Source of the DNA: Halichondria panicea
Taxonomy: Eukaryota > Porifera > Demospongiae > Suberitida > Halichondriidae
Length of the DNA stretch: 64,000 bases
Direction of reading: 5' to 3'
Assembly: GCF_963675165.1 (NCBI RefSeq)
Contig: NW_026986607.1
Location: 1-64,000 of the forward strand
Each line of letters begins with the position of its first letter. Within the stretch, counting starts at the first letter, position 1. Positions 11,156-23,300 of the stretch are shown piece by piece. The notes beneath the pieces were generated by a model. It did not search any database. It was not told where the DNA came from and saw only the letters and a program-made list of their open reading frames with translations. The position numbers and the translations under genes are program-made.

Positions 11156-11777
11156 TTATTGCTTTTTAATAAGTGCTGACATCAGCGTTTTACATTCAAA
11201 TTGCACAGGAAGCGACTCATCACCGACTGTGCAGGTATTTTTCCATATCGCACACCCGGAAGTATTATTGCACACTTGTTATTGCACACTAGGAAGTGAT
11301 TCTTATTTGGAATAAAACGTTTTCAGCAGTGAGAGAACATAGTTTACACACTTATAATCATGCATTGCAATATTTATCAGTCTCTTTTCTTGTTTTCTGA
11401 TGCTCTGTATCACTTCTGTGCTCTTTTTGCAGTGAAGCTGAGGGTCAGGAGGTTGTCAGTGTTCATATTTAATTAACGCATCAAACAGGCATCAGTGTTG
11501 GAAGTGGGTGCTTTGAGCGGAGTATTGCACATGTAGAAGTGTACTGCACCACCATATAAGCCTGTTCAGGCTTGTATAAAGTCGTTTTGGCTTCAAAAAC
11601 GGTTGTCACACTTTCTTCAGTTATAGCGGTGCATGTTTGTCTTGTAAGCAATGGTGACAATTCCGAGCTGCTTCTGTTATTCTGGTTGAGTGTGTCTGTT
11701 TGGTGTGTGCATTACACTGTGTTGGTGTGAGTGGTGTTTTCATGTCATTCAATGGCTTCCTCTCTCCTACTGTACAG

Positions 11778-12615
11778 TTGAGGAGACAAGAAGAGGCACT
11801 GAGAATGGAGGTAGAGGTACAGAGTACATTAGCTGGAAAATGCATTTGTGTCATACTTTGTAGAGTCCCTTAAAGTGATTCAAGGTCAGCTATAGTGTGT
11901 CCTATTCAGCACATGATGTGTGTTTCCCTGTAATGTATTTGAAGGTGTGCAATGTACAATCATGTACGACCCCCTCCCCCCCCACCGCACACACACCTTT
12001 AGGCCTACTATGCTGCTAAGAGAGGGGCCTCACGTAAACTGGCCACTCAGACGCTAACAGACCTCAGCAGTATGGAAAAGGATATGTCATCAGAGACTAA
12101 AAACTCCCCTGACACCCAGCCCTTACATGCATCCCACCTCCAGTCTGGTGAGCAGCCTATAAGCAGTGAGGGACAGTCTGAAGACATGGGTCCATGGACA
12201 GGGGCTACTGAGGAACCTTCATCAAGAACAAGGTACGTGTGTATAATGTATAGTTATGCAGTGCAATGAGTCGACTGTGTACTATTGAATGTACAGTACA
12301 GAGAATGGGAACCTAGCATGCTTACTAACTAGTCTGTATGTACATGCACTTGTATACAAGGTATGCTTCAATGTATGCAGTTTAGGTGTGTACAGGGAAA
12401 CGTGTGTCAATTGGCTTTCAGTTTTCTCACCCCTTACTTCCTAAGCCCTCAATTTTCCACTCAGTATGACTATGACCATGTGACTCTTTAACCCCTCAGT
12501 TCCTGAGCCCCACCTCTTACTGTCTGACTCGGAAGAGGAGATAGACTTTGGATTCTGGGAGAAGGCGTCCACCCTACCCTCGGACAAGACCCCAACCATG
12601 CAAGGAAGGACCTGA
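11778..12615 (+). pseudogene. 3' end fragment of convergent + strand gene, copy A
   Basis: Exon a (11778-11810, after TGTACAG) encodes LRRQEEALRME. Exon b (12003-12232, after CTTTAG, before GTACGT) encodes AYYAAKRGASRKLATQTLTD then a Ser/Pro-rich tail. A last exon from 12500 encodes the acidic SDSEEEIDFGFWEK block. Family not recognised. Joining exon b directly to the last exon puts TGA two codons after the junction (S-S-stop), because the intermediate exon found in copy B at 17.8 kb is missing here. No 5' part of the gene is present. It converges on gene A with about 200 bp between them. Confidence 0.6.
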
Positions 12616-12820
12616 ACTTGTTATGAGACTGTCACATAATTAGTATAATTATTGTCGGTTTCTTGTCTATTCGGGAAATTTAATTATGTACCAACTAATG
12701 CCATTGATTGTTTTTGCGTAATCTTTAATAGCTGCCAATCGAAATTCAGTTGCAACTTTAATTATTATGCTAGAAAAGTATCATTAATTTATAATTATAA
12801 CACGAAGGACATGAAAAAAA

Positions 12821-15800
12821 CTAAGAACTTATAGAGAAGAAATCCACAGTTTTGATTTTAATCTTATTTACTATCTGTCCTCCGGCTACAATAACCTCTC
12901 CACTAGGAAGTACTGAGCATGTGCAGCAGTATCGTACAGTAGGCAGGTCTCCTACTTTCAACCACCTCCTGGTGTCAGGCTGGTATAGGTGGATCGATGA
13001 ACTTGGGTTGACTCTGTCATTCGCTCCACCAACGGCTAATAGTGACCTCCCAATACTGAGAGGAGCTGACAACTCGAGCGGCACTTCCTCTAACGTCTGC
13101 CAGAGAGTGGGTGTGTCCGAGTTGGAAAGGGCTTTGGCAATGAGTTCATTGAGGTCAACGTGGTGCACTGTCTTGGTTGGCCCAGTGTGATCGTACCCTC
13201 CCATTAGGTAGAGGGTGTTTCCTATGAGAGTTGATTTCAGTTCTGATCGTGAGTTAGGTAGTGACTGAGCAATGTACCATCTTCTTGATACCACGTCCAA
13301 CACCTCCACAGAGGAGATACGACCATCACCATCACGCCCACCAGCTACAATTATGTGGTTGTTGAAGGAGACAGCTGTTGAGGATTGACGAGCAATGTTC
13401 ATTGGTGGGTACGGGTGAGTCCATTCCCCTGACTCGAGCACTGAAAGTTGATTGCTGGGTGTGTTTTTTTTTGGATCACGTCCTCCCACTAGCACTAGTC
13501 GATTAGCGAGTGATGTCATACCAAACCACTTGGCAGTGTACTCTGGTAGTTTGGTCCATTGATCTTGCTCGAGCTTCATCACTGTACACATGTTACGATA
13601 ATTGTCTGCACTGCCTCCACCAACATACGCCGTGTCACCGATAACAACACTCTGTACTGTGTAGCCCATCTTGATTGGCATATCTTTTCCTCTTCTCCAT
13701 TTCAGAGTGAGTGGCAACTCTCTGGGAGGGGGACCCTGAATAATGAATGAGGATAGTGTCTACGTTATAGATAGTACATGGGCATGAGGTATCTATGTGT
13801 TATAGTGTCCCATATCACGAGGGCTTTGCCCGAGGGATGAGGGACACTATAACCATAGATACCGAATGCACATGTGCTAACTAATTTAGATCCCACTTTT
13901 CATTGGCTGCCTCAGGCAAGAAGTGTATCTATAAAAGCAGCGAGCCTTAGCAACAGCTTTACTTTTGAAAATGTCCTGTTCTGACAAGCTAGATGAGTTC
14001 TGCTTCTCTGCTAAAAACCTTTGCATTGGCCTTGCTTCAACATTGGAATGGACAAACTAGTGTCTCCACCTTGTGCAGGAAGCACTCTGCAACAATTGAG
14101 CCCAGCCTCCTCTTTTCTCTGCACTCAAGCCCCACCCCAGCTCAAGCTTCTCAGTAAACTGTTCTGATCTGTACGCTAGCTAGCAAGGAACAGCTTGCAG
14201 CAATGCTACAGTGCACTATATTGTTCCCAGGAGTCTACCAATTTTGAAACATGGCTGTTAGAAACAGAAGTCAGGAGGACGAAGTTGACAAATGCTACTT
14301 AGTTGAAGACATGCTTTCATGCTTGTGACAATGGACCCAGAACATGCAGTTAAAATCATTGGCTCTTAGTGTTCCTCGTAGACTGGCGGACAAGAAAAGA
14401 TACTGGTGAACCCTACCATAAACCCAGCAAACGCTATAGAAACTGGTAGTGAAAAAACTGAATAGCCATAGCTAATTATCATACAGCTACAGCTTTATTA
14501 TCATTTCTGTACATTCAAAAAATTATACTTGTACTTTATACCCTCAAGCTTATAATTCCCTGGGAAACTATGAGATTATGGCTCATAATTCCCTGCTAAA
14601 CACACACAAGTGGGATCTAATAACAAGCGAGTGTTACTTATTTATAGCTATAATGAAACAGCACCCTGAGGTACAGTGCTGTTGTTTGTGGCTGCAGTTA
14701 GGAATCTCATTCACACACTACATGTACGCACCTTCTTGATTGGTTGAGTGTCCCTCTTTGTTGCCTCCATTGAGTCCGAGTCTCTTGTCAGTGAAGCATC
14801 TAATTAAACATTAAAAGGAAAATCGACACATTATTCGGAAGCGTAAAACACATAATTATCATACACTACGTACTTTATAGTGCAACATTTTGGTCAACTG
14901 TACAGAACAATGTGTGTAGGTGGGGGAGTGGTAATGTAGTGAAATAATTATACTAATTAACAAACTACGTATCATTAAGTTATGCACCTATCAATGATAT
15001 ACCCCACCCCACCACCTGGGGAGCACGTGAGGGAAATGTAGTGGAATGGTCAATATGGTCAATATAGTAGAATGGTCAATATCACACTGTTGTCTGACCC
15101 TTCTTCGAGTGAAGGGGTGTGGCTTGCGATACTAATAACCCTAGGTTGCGATACTAATAACCCTAGGTGGGGGGGAGGGGGGTGGGGCATATCGTTCATA
15201 TATATAGATGCATTAATGCACCTATCAATGTAAATCCCCACCCCCCTCCCTGGATAGGGTGGGGATTTGACACTGGGAGTTGCAAACCCCCCTCTTCAGG
15301 GGGGTAGTTTTCAGTACAAATACACTACCGTAGAAACTGGATTATTAGCGCTTACTCGACTATAAGCGTATCTTTATTTTAAGCACATGCTCAACGGCAG
15401 GCTTTTTATACTCGAATTGAAGCGCTTTTCCAATTATGCAAGTTCCTGGTCAATTTAAAATGATGTAAATGAACTGTAAAATGAACTGTAACATAATAGT
15501 ATGATATAGATCCAGTTAGGGTTGCCTGCTTGCCTTGCTTGCTCACTTTCTAGCTAGCTTGCGAGTCAGCACTCATCACAGAGACATCCGGTTGCTGGGT
15601 GGGGCTCGAAATGACTGCATTATAGGCGCATTCTCGAATATAAGCGTATAGAGCTCTGCTATTGACCCCAAAAGCGCATGCGCTAATAATTCAGTTTCTA
15701 CGGTACTAAAGCACTACAAATACCCCTCCCCTAACCCACGGGATTTGACACAGTCACAAAGAATAAACAACATAGCACATAATTATGGAGTACACTCTGT

Positions 15801-16431
15801 ATACAATAGTAAGTCTGTGGTTCTATTTCAACTCAATGAAACCACAGCTCCAGCAATCACAAGTGATCCAGCTTTCTATACTGGCTGTTTGTTCCTTCCA
15901 AAGAGCTACATGTACACATGCCAGTGGGAGGTTATAAAAAAGAACTAGAAGTTAAAATTATAGTATACTGACTTGTGGCTGCTGAGTATACAAACTTAAT
16001 TACAAAAGCCCCACCCCAGGGGAATCAAATGACTTACAAATGCCCCACCCTATCCCAGGAGGGGGGGGGGGGGGTGGGGGTTTGCATTGATAGGTGCATA
16101 ATTGGTACTTACCCTCTGACTTCACATCAGTAGGATTGCTAGACTGTAGATGATCTCTCTCGATGGTCCTGGCTATGTGAACGTGGCCCACAATAGGACT
16201 AGACAATGCTTTGACAACATCTTCCCAGCTTCTCTCCCCACCTTTCAGCCATTCTTTCAAACCCTCACGATAGCAGTCATCAGGATCATCTCGCCATTTC
16301 GTACCTATACTGTCGATAGTATCTGAGGATATCTCAAGAACCAGCAAGAAGTTTCGCCACTTCACTCGAGCATCAAACGTAGCTATGTATAGTTTTCCTA
16401 GATCTGCTATTGTGAGGTAAGTGTCAGACAT
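12821..16431 (-). CDS. gene A: Death-domain/Kelch protein (433 aa), no kinase
   Basis: Three exons in one frame: 16431-16113 (Death domain, start MSDTYLTIADLG, helical signature LKEWLKGGERSWEDVVKAL), 14799-14732 (23-residue linker), 13735-12821 (Kelch). Lengths 319+68+915 give 434 codons including the stop, with consensus donors (GTAAGT, GTGCGT) and acceptors (TTAG, TTCAG). The Kelch exon has six glycine-pair blades (YVGGG, LVGGR, VAGGR, LMGGY, AVGGA, VAGGQ), i.e. a whole propeller. Compared with genes C and D, the kinase exon and the short coil exon are gone; the space holds transposon insertions (13755-14618, 15217-16098). The Kelch exon is nearly identical to that of gene D. Expected role by family: an adaptor pairing a Death fold with a partner-binding propeller and no catalytic output. 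CTACAG lies just before the start ATG, so a 5' UTR intron is possible. Confidence 0.75.
13755..14618. mobile_element. ~860-bp insertion in gene A intron
   Basis: Comparison with the same intron of genes C and D shows continuous sequence GTGTCTAC followed by TAACAAGCGAG, which is split here by about 860 bp. The insert starts with a fold-back (13779-13862: GGTATCTATGTGTTATAGTG pairing with CACTATAACCATAGATACC) and has AGATCCCACTT near 13888 and AAGTGGGATCT near 14610 as an inverted pair. No transposase frame. Confidence 0.6.
15217..16098. mobile_element. TIR element in gene A intron
   Basis: Ends TGCACCTATCAATG and CATTGATAGGTGCA, followed inward by matching C/G-rich blocks (CCCCACCC...GGGTGGGG). 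Its right end is only 15 bp from the Death-exon donor at 16113. A third copy of the terminus is at about 14984. It contains another MITE at 15326-15705. Confidence 0.65.
15326..15705. mobile_element. MITE with TACCGTAGAAACTG termini
   Basis: 380 bp with perfect 14-bp inverted ends TACCGTAGAAACTG...CAGTTTCTACGGTA and subterminal inverted motifs (ATAAGCG, AGCGC). Non-coding. Nested in the 15217-16098 element. Confidence 0.75.
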
Positions 16432-16817
16432 CTTCTCTGTAGAGTGTGGAATAAGATATTGCAGTGAAATGTATGAGCATAGTTTATATTGGGAGTGTGC
16501 AATGATTACTACACTAAAGATCTACAGTATACAGTGCTGTCTAGTCTGTACTCACTGATAATAATCCAGAGGCTACATCTTCTTCAAATTTAATACACAT
16601 GTAGTCTACGTACGTACATGTACAACACATGTCTACATGTACTTAACCTCGCGTACTTATAACAGCTACTGAGCTACAAGATACTCCCCCTTTTGAGCAA
16701 AAATATTGCTGTATCAGCAAACCACATGCTTCTTGAGATCTGGTCAAAAAAGGTTTAGGTCTGACACTTTTGAAGCATGGAGGAAGTTGGCCAAACTATT
16801 GCCTGTATTCGGTGGAA

Positions 16818-16877
16818 GCTTTGTCCAGTCCTATTGTGAACCACAGTGGCATAGCCAGGACCATGGAGAGAGACCAT
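16818..16877 (+). pseudogene. + strand Death-exon fragment, copy 1
   Basis: Encodes ALSSPIVNHSGIARTMERDH, the C-terminal helix region of the Death domains of genes A, C and D, but on the opposite strand and cut off on both sides. Homologous scraps occur at 26829-26888 and 34820-34880. They probably mark the 5' part of the decayed + strand gene whose 3' exons follow. Confidence 0.6.
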
Positions 16878-17114
16878 TGCTGAGGAAAATTGCTAACTAT
16901 GGAATGCATGTGATATTGGGAAAACCTCCACATACCAGCAGCTCATCCCTCAGGGACCAACTTGGCTGGACCACACTCCATGAAAGGCGTCAAAGGTTCA
17001 TGCTCACCCAAGTGCACAAATGTCTGCTAAACCTTGCCCCTCCCTACCTGACGAACAAGTTTAAGCTCAACTCAACAATGTACACTGGGACCCGTGGATC
17101 AGGAAACATCTACC
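16878..17114 (+). pseudogene. non-LTR retrotransposon C-terminal remnant
   Basis: The frame gives LLRKIANYGMHVILGKPP, then LGWTTLHERRQRFMLTQVHK, then LLNLAPPYLTNKF. The pattern of L-x-W-x-x-L-x-x-R-R followed by a helix, with CLLN-x-APxYL, is typical of the segment after reverse transcriptase in CR1/L2-type LINEs. No endonuclease or RT remains. It directly abuts sequence shared with the other tail copies, so the LINE may have replaced exon a in copy B. Confidence 0.6.
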
Positions 17115-17292
17115 TGTACAGGTACAGAGTACATTAGCTGGAAAATGCATTTGTGTCATACTTTGTAGAGTCCCTTAAAGTTATTCAAGGTCAGCTATAG
17201 TGTGTCCTATTCAGCACATGATGTGTGTTTCCCTGTAATGTATTTAAAGGTGTGCAATGTACGACCCCCCCCCCACACACACACACACCTCT

Positions 17293-18215
17293 AGGCCTAC
17301 TATGCTGCTAAGACTGGCCACTCAGACGCTAACAGACCTCAGCAGTATGGAGAAGGGTCTGTCATCAGAGACTAAAAACTCCCCTGACACCCAGCCCTTA
17401 CATGCAGCCCACCTCCAGTCTGGTGAGCAGCCTACAAGCAGTGAGGGACAGTCTGAAGACATGGGTCCATGGACAGGGGCTACTGAGGAACCTTCATCAA
17501 GAACAAGGTACGTGTGTATAATGTGTAGTTATGCAGTGCAATGAGTCGACTGCGTACTATTGAATGTACAGTACAAAGAATGGGAACCTAGCATGCTTAC
17601 TAGTCTGTATGTACATGCACTTGTATACAAGGTATGCTTCAATGTATGCAGTTTAGGTGTGTACAGGGAAACATGTGTCAATTGAGAACACTAGCTCACA
17701 ATATTTGTACATGACATTGTACAGTACGTGTACCAGACCCTTCATCACACTACCAGTTTGAATGTGTCCATGTGTTGTTTATCCTGGCTACAGAACACTG
17801 ACTCAGGACGAGGAGGACTTTGACAAGTTCCTGGAGAGTGTCAAAGCTCAGCAGCTCTCACTCTCCACAAAAGGTATCACTTACTCTATTCTAGTATTAC
17901 TATAATGTAAGTAAGTAATACATGATGGCGTGCAGTGAAAATTAATCCGACGGCAAAAGGCTGACTCTTACGATTATTCTAGACTCTTAGTTAATATTGT
18001 ACACCAGTACATAGCATCCCTTTATCATTGTTTCCTAAGCCCTCAAACTTCCACTCAGTATGACTATGACCATGTGACTCTTTAACCCCTCAGTTCCCAA
18101 GCCCCACCCCTCAGCACTGTCTGACTCGGAAGAGGAGATAGACTTTGGATTCTGGGAGAAGGCGTCCACTCTACCCTCGGACAAGACCCCAACCAAGGAC
18201 CTGAACTTGTTATGA
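17293..18215 (+). pseudogene. 3' end fragment of convergent + strand gene, copy B
   Basis: The only copy with the intermediate exon: exon b 17293 to about 17507, exon c about 17792-17872 (TLTQDEEDFDKFLESVKAQQ, acceptor CTACAG, donor GTATCA) and the last exon ending at TGA 18215 (FGFWEKASTLPSDKTPTK). Phases b-c-last are consistent (2, then 1). However, exon b has a 17-bp deletion after AYYAAK relative to copies A, C and D, which shifts the frame to an early stop unless translation begins at the internal ATG (MEKGLSSETK). Family not recognised. Confidence 0.6.
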
Positions 18216-18274
18216 GACTGTCACGTACACATTTTGTCTGTTTTTGTGGTCTATTCTGACAATGTAATTATATA

Positions 18275-19059
18275 TACCGTATATGCTCGATCAGAGGCCG
18301 CTCTTGTATAAAGGCCGCACTCAAATAGTAGCCTCCCTTGCTAGCAAAATGAAACATTTAGTAGCCGCTCTCAAATAGTAACCTCAGTGAACTTTAACTC
18401 TAGCATTTCTGCACGTGGCAGCCAAAAAAATTATTACTAGCAGCTAGCTACATGTACATAGCTATGAGTAGCAGCTTGTTAGTGCTTCACAAAGACTTTC
18501 TCATGGCAGAGTTCAAGTTTATGCAGGTGAAAACAACTTTTGATGACAAACTAAATTATCTGGAGCTAATAAACGCCGCTCTTGAACTGTGGCCCCTCTT
18601 GAATTGTAGCCTCCTCTTCCAGCAAAATGAAACATTTAGTAGCCGCGGCTCCTGATCAAGCATATACGGTACCTTATATGCTCGATCAGAGGCCGCTCTT
18701 GTATAAAGGCCGCACTCAAATAGTAGCCTCCCTTGCTAGCAAAATGAAACATTTAGTAGCCGCTCTCAAATAGTAGCCTCAGTGAACTAGCATTTCTGCA
18801 CGTGGGCCAAAAAATTATTACTAGCAGCTAGCTACATGTACGTAGCTAGCTACAAGTAGCAACTTGTTAGTGCTTCACAAAGACTTTCTCATGGCAGAGT
18901 TCAAGTTTATGCAGGTGAAAACAACTTTAGATGACAAACTAAATTATCTGGAGCTAATAAACGCCGCTCTTGAACAGTGGCCTCTCTTGAATTGTAGCCT
19001 CCTCTTCCAGCAAAATGAAACATTTAGTAGCCGCGGCTCCTGATCAAGCATATACGGTA
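18275..19059. mobile_element. tandem pair of ~390-bp MITEs sharing one TA
   Basis: Two direct copies (18275-18671 and 18670-19059), each with inverted ends TACCGTATATGCTCGATCAG and CTGATCAAGCATATACGGTA (the second copy's left end reads TACCTTATATG). They are joined through a single shared TA. Internally they carry AAAGGCCGC and AGTAGCC motifs in several orientations. Non-coding. Confidence 0.8.
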
Positions 19060-19413
19060 TACCAATATTGTTCATATTACTTTACTGCGACTCCTGTAAG
19101 TACAATAAAAAGCTAGTGCTTTAAATTAGTGCAAGGCTAACTCATAAGTTGAATAGAAACTTTGTGCGAGAAAATGATGCTATGAAAGATTTTAAAGAGA
19201 CTGCAACAGCCTTCAATGGGAGTCAAACAAGCCATAACTCGAATTGCTAATCCATGCACAAATCAAAATCCAAGAGAACGTGCATGGCTAGAAGCCTATA
19301 GAAACTGTTAGTTTTCGTTGCATTGCAACCGCGTTGAGCAGTTACAGATGGAACAGACACACACACACACACAGTCGTATCCCTAGCTTGTGTAGCTACG
19401 CCTTGACGCATAA

Positions 19414-20319
19414 TTAACCCTTTCCCTGCTTTAATTAAAAGTGAATATTCGCATATTTTGTTTAAAAAATTTATAACTCATGAACCGTATATTAAAAACA
19501 CTTGTAACAAAGTTCCACAGGTAGAACCGGACCTGTCGCATTCATTGAATCATCAGTGTTGCCTAGCAACCAACCACCACCCCACAAATAACAATTGTTA
19601 ACAAAAATTCGCAATTATGTACACAAACAATATTGTATGATGTTACGAAGTGACTGAACACATGATATAAGTGTTCAGAATGTTCTCACGGTGACATGGC
19701 TCACTCAGGACTCAATCAGGATCTGCAGAAACTTGTATTTGAGGTTCTATCGACAGACGCCCTTTTGCCGGGAAATATTTTCTTCACCTACACACAGGTT
19801 TACAAATTTAATGGTCTCTCATGATGTCGACTGTTCTAACTAGCCTAAACAAACCTATAGTGAAGCTATCAAGACTACAAATGCTACTCTATAGTGACTT
19901 ACCAGGTTCAGGAAGATGGTCCACCTCAAGTGTGTCTTCCTCAGGATTCTCAGGCTCTTTCTTTTTAGCTTGACCTCTGAAAGGAAGCTTCCTACCTAGC
20001 TATGATCCCAGTCACTGTCCTCTCACTCTACAAGGCCATAGGCATCGATATTCTCACTCTGTAGCTTCCCTAGAACCTCCCTGACGTTGTACTACCAAGA
20101 TCTTGTAGCAATTATAAAACGGTCACTTTTCTTTCGACAATTCTGATCGAACTGTACCTCGAAGCAAAATATTAAAAATACCACGAGGAAGAGCAGCTCA
20201 ATGCGCATGTGCTGGTACCTGCAGTGTGTGCATAGCTCCAACACAGTGTGCACAATGATTTTTTGAAATTTATCAGTAGCCATGCCGACTATAGTCGGCT
20301 AAAGCGGGGAAAGGGTTAA
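19414..20319. mobile_element. piggyBac-like non-autonomous element
   Basis: TTAA at both borders (19414-19417 and 20316-20319) with inverted ends CCCTTTCCCTGCTTT and AAAGCGGGGAAAGGG. TTAA duplication plus CCCTTT-type ends are the hallmark of piggyBac. The minus strand keeps short degenerate frames, one with an SDWD-type acidic run near 20000. It ends 22 bp beyond the stop of gene B. Confidence 0.7.
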
Positions 20320-20341
20320 GCAAGTGAAACAGTAACAACTA

Positions 20342-23300
20342 TTAAGCACTTATAGAGAAGATATCAACAGTTCGAATATAACTAAATGTTTTCGTCTCTC
20401 CTCCGGCTACAATGACCTCTCCACTAGGAAGTACTGAGCATGTGCAGCTGTATCGTGCAGTAGGCAGGTCTCCCATTTTCACCCACCTCCTGGTGTCAGG
20501 CTGGTAGAGATGGATCAACGAACTTGGATTGACTCTGCCGTCCACTCCACCAACGGCAAATAGTGACCTCCCAATACTGAGAGGAGCTGACAACTTGAGT
20601 GGTACTTCCTGTAAGGTCTGCCAGAGAGTGGATGTGTCCTGGTTCGAAAGGGCCTTTGCAATCAGTTCATTGAGGTCGACGTGGTGCACTGTCTTGGTTG
20701 CACTTTCAGCATGATCGTACCCTCCCATTAGGTAGAGGGTGTTTCCTATGAGAGTTGATTTCAGTAATGATCGTGGGTTAGGTAGTGACTGAGCAATGTA
20801 CCATCTTCTTGATGCCCCGTCCAACACTTCCACAGAGGATGTATATCCTTTATCATCACGCCCACCAGCTACAATGACGTGGTTGTTGAAGGAGACAGCT
20901 GTTGAGGAATGACGAGCAATGTTCATTGGTGGGTATGAGTGAGTCCATTCCCCTGACTCAAAAATAGAAAGTTGATTGGTTCGTTTGTTGTTTCTTGGAT
21001 CACGTCCTCCCACCAGCACTAGTCGATTAGCGAGTGATGTCATAGCGAACCACTGGGCAGTGTACTCTGGTAGTTTGGTCCATCGATCTTGCTCGAGCTT
21101 CATCACTGTACACCCGTCACGATCATTGAATGTACCACCTCCACCAATATACACCGTGTCACCGATAACAACACTCTGTACGGAGCCACCCATCTTGATT
21201 GGCATTTTTTTCCCTATTCTTGATTTCAGAGTGAGTGGAGGTCTCAACTCTCTGGGAGGGGGACCCTGAATAATGAATGAGCGTAATTAGGATAGTGTCT
21301 ACTAACAAGCAAGTGTTACTTGTAGCAATAATTGTATGCACACTAAATCACTTTCTCTAATTAGCTTAAGAGGCGACACCCACCAGTCCACTAGAATGTA
21401 CAGTACGATTATAACGGATCGAAGCTTCTACTATAGCTCTGCAATTTTATAATGGTGCATTTCGTCTCACCAGTCTCTGCTGTTGAATGATGGCGTCTCT
21501 CCTGACCAGCTCAGCATCTTTGTGCTCAATCAGTTCCCTGTGTGACTGTACAGGGGAACGTTGGTGGAAATCTTCTAATTATACGAAAAAGACGTGAATA
21601 TTATTATTGTAGCATTGGAATAATTCTACACTCATGTACAGTATAATTATAACGCGTACACCATGGTCTTGATTCTAATTACAGCACTAAGAAAAACCAT
21701 GTTATATTTGTTTGATCTATTTCGATTATTTTAATTTCATAGTTAATGAAACAACTGCGGGTGCATGCTGATACCTCAGTGGAGGCGCCAAAAAGCTATA
21801 GAAGAGTGGGCCTGGTATCGACTGCTTGCGCATGCGCTAACCATCCGCCGGTATCTGGCGGATCCGGATAACAACGTGTATGCTTAGTAAAACGATGCAT
21901 AGAGGGAAGGTTTCTAGCCTGGCCATCAGATAGTATTCTGACAGCTACCCTTAGCCTGCTATGTTAACAAAAGACTCACAGCCAGCAACAGTGTGGATGA
22001 CAATCGTCTGAACGGAGTGAAAGCTGACACGAGCCTATATGGACAGGCCACGCCAATCTAATACTAAATTTAGTGAAAAGTCTACTATGGATGACAATCG
22101 TCCAATCAATCTATCAGAAATAAAATAGCTAGCTGTATGACAAACCTACAGCTTTGTCTCTAGCTAGCTAGCTATAATAGCTTTGTGTATGACCCTCCTA
22201 CTTTGTGAGGATATTTTCGAGATTTCTTTTTTCTGGATGTAATACAGTAGACTCTCGCTATTTCGGCTCTCTGAAGTACGGCCACCTCGATATACCGGCC
22301 ATTTGGCTTGGCACGGAATGCTAGCTATATGTTTACTGCACAAAACTCACCCTGAAGTACAACCACTCGCTATTCCGTTTACCGGCCAGTGCTGGCTGTC
22401 CCAAACTAGGTTTTCAATGTAATTTTATACATATATTACGGCCGGATATGACGTTTTGGGTGTGGTTTAGCAAATAAAATTAGATTACACTTAAATAGAG
22501 AACAGAATGATTCATTATCCTACATTATCCTCGAGACAAAAACCGCAAAAGTAGTTATTAGATTCGAGGTAAGGTCATTTTAAGCCGCGGCTATTTCTTG
22601 AGCTGCAGCCAGCCACCTCGCTATTCCGGCCAAGCTGCATGGTCCCAAGGGTGACCGGATTAACGAGAGTCTACGAAATGGAACTCTTTACCACCAGAAG
22701 TTAGCAATAGCTCCTCTGTTTCATCATTTAAACCTCAGTAGCTTTTTATTAATTAGCCATAGCTCCTTAATTTTTGTTTTATTTTTCTGTTTTTGTGTTG
22801 TCCAGGGGAAGTAGCCATCTGAGCTACCTGACCTACCCTTACTTGGTTTTGCATAAAATAAAAATAAAATAGTATCATAGTTTTTTTACGGGAAAAAAAT
22901 ATTCAGCGCATGCGCAAGCAGTCAGTAGCAGGCCTCCTCTTCAGGGGAGGCCAGTGAAGGAGGTTAGGAGTGTAAGGGAAACGATCGACCAGATCGATAC
23001 CAAAAGTTCAAAGTTCATAATGGCTGCAAGCTAAAATAATGATAAACAGTGTGGCTTTGCAGCTCTTTTCTTACTCTTGCAGCTACCTATAGCTAGCGTT
23101 CTAGTGCAGACACACCGTATACCTCACTGCGCATGCGCAACTGAGGTAGCTTAGTTAGAACGACCATAACCAACAACCTACAGTTGCTGATACACATGAT
23201 CACTTTTAAATAAGTAGTGACATCAGCGTTTTACATTCAAATTGTACAAAAAACGAGTCATCATGGAAAACTACTTTGAGTGCAGATAATTATATAGCTG

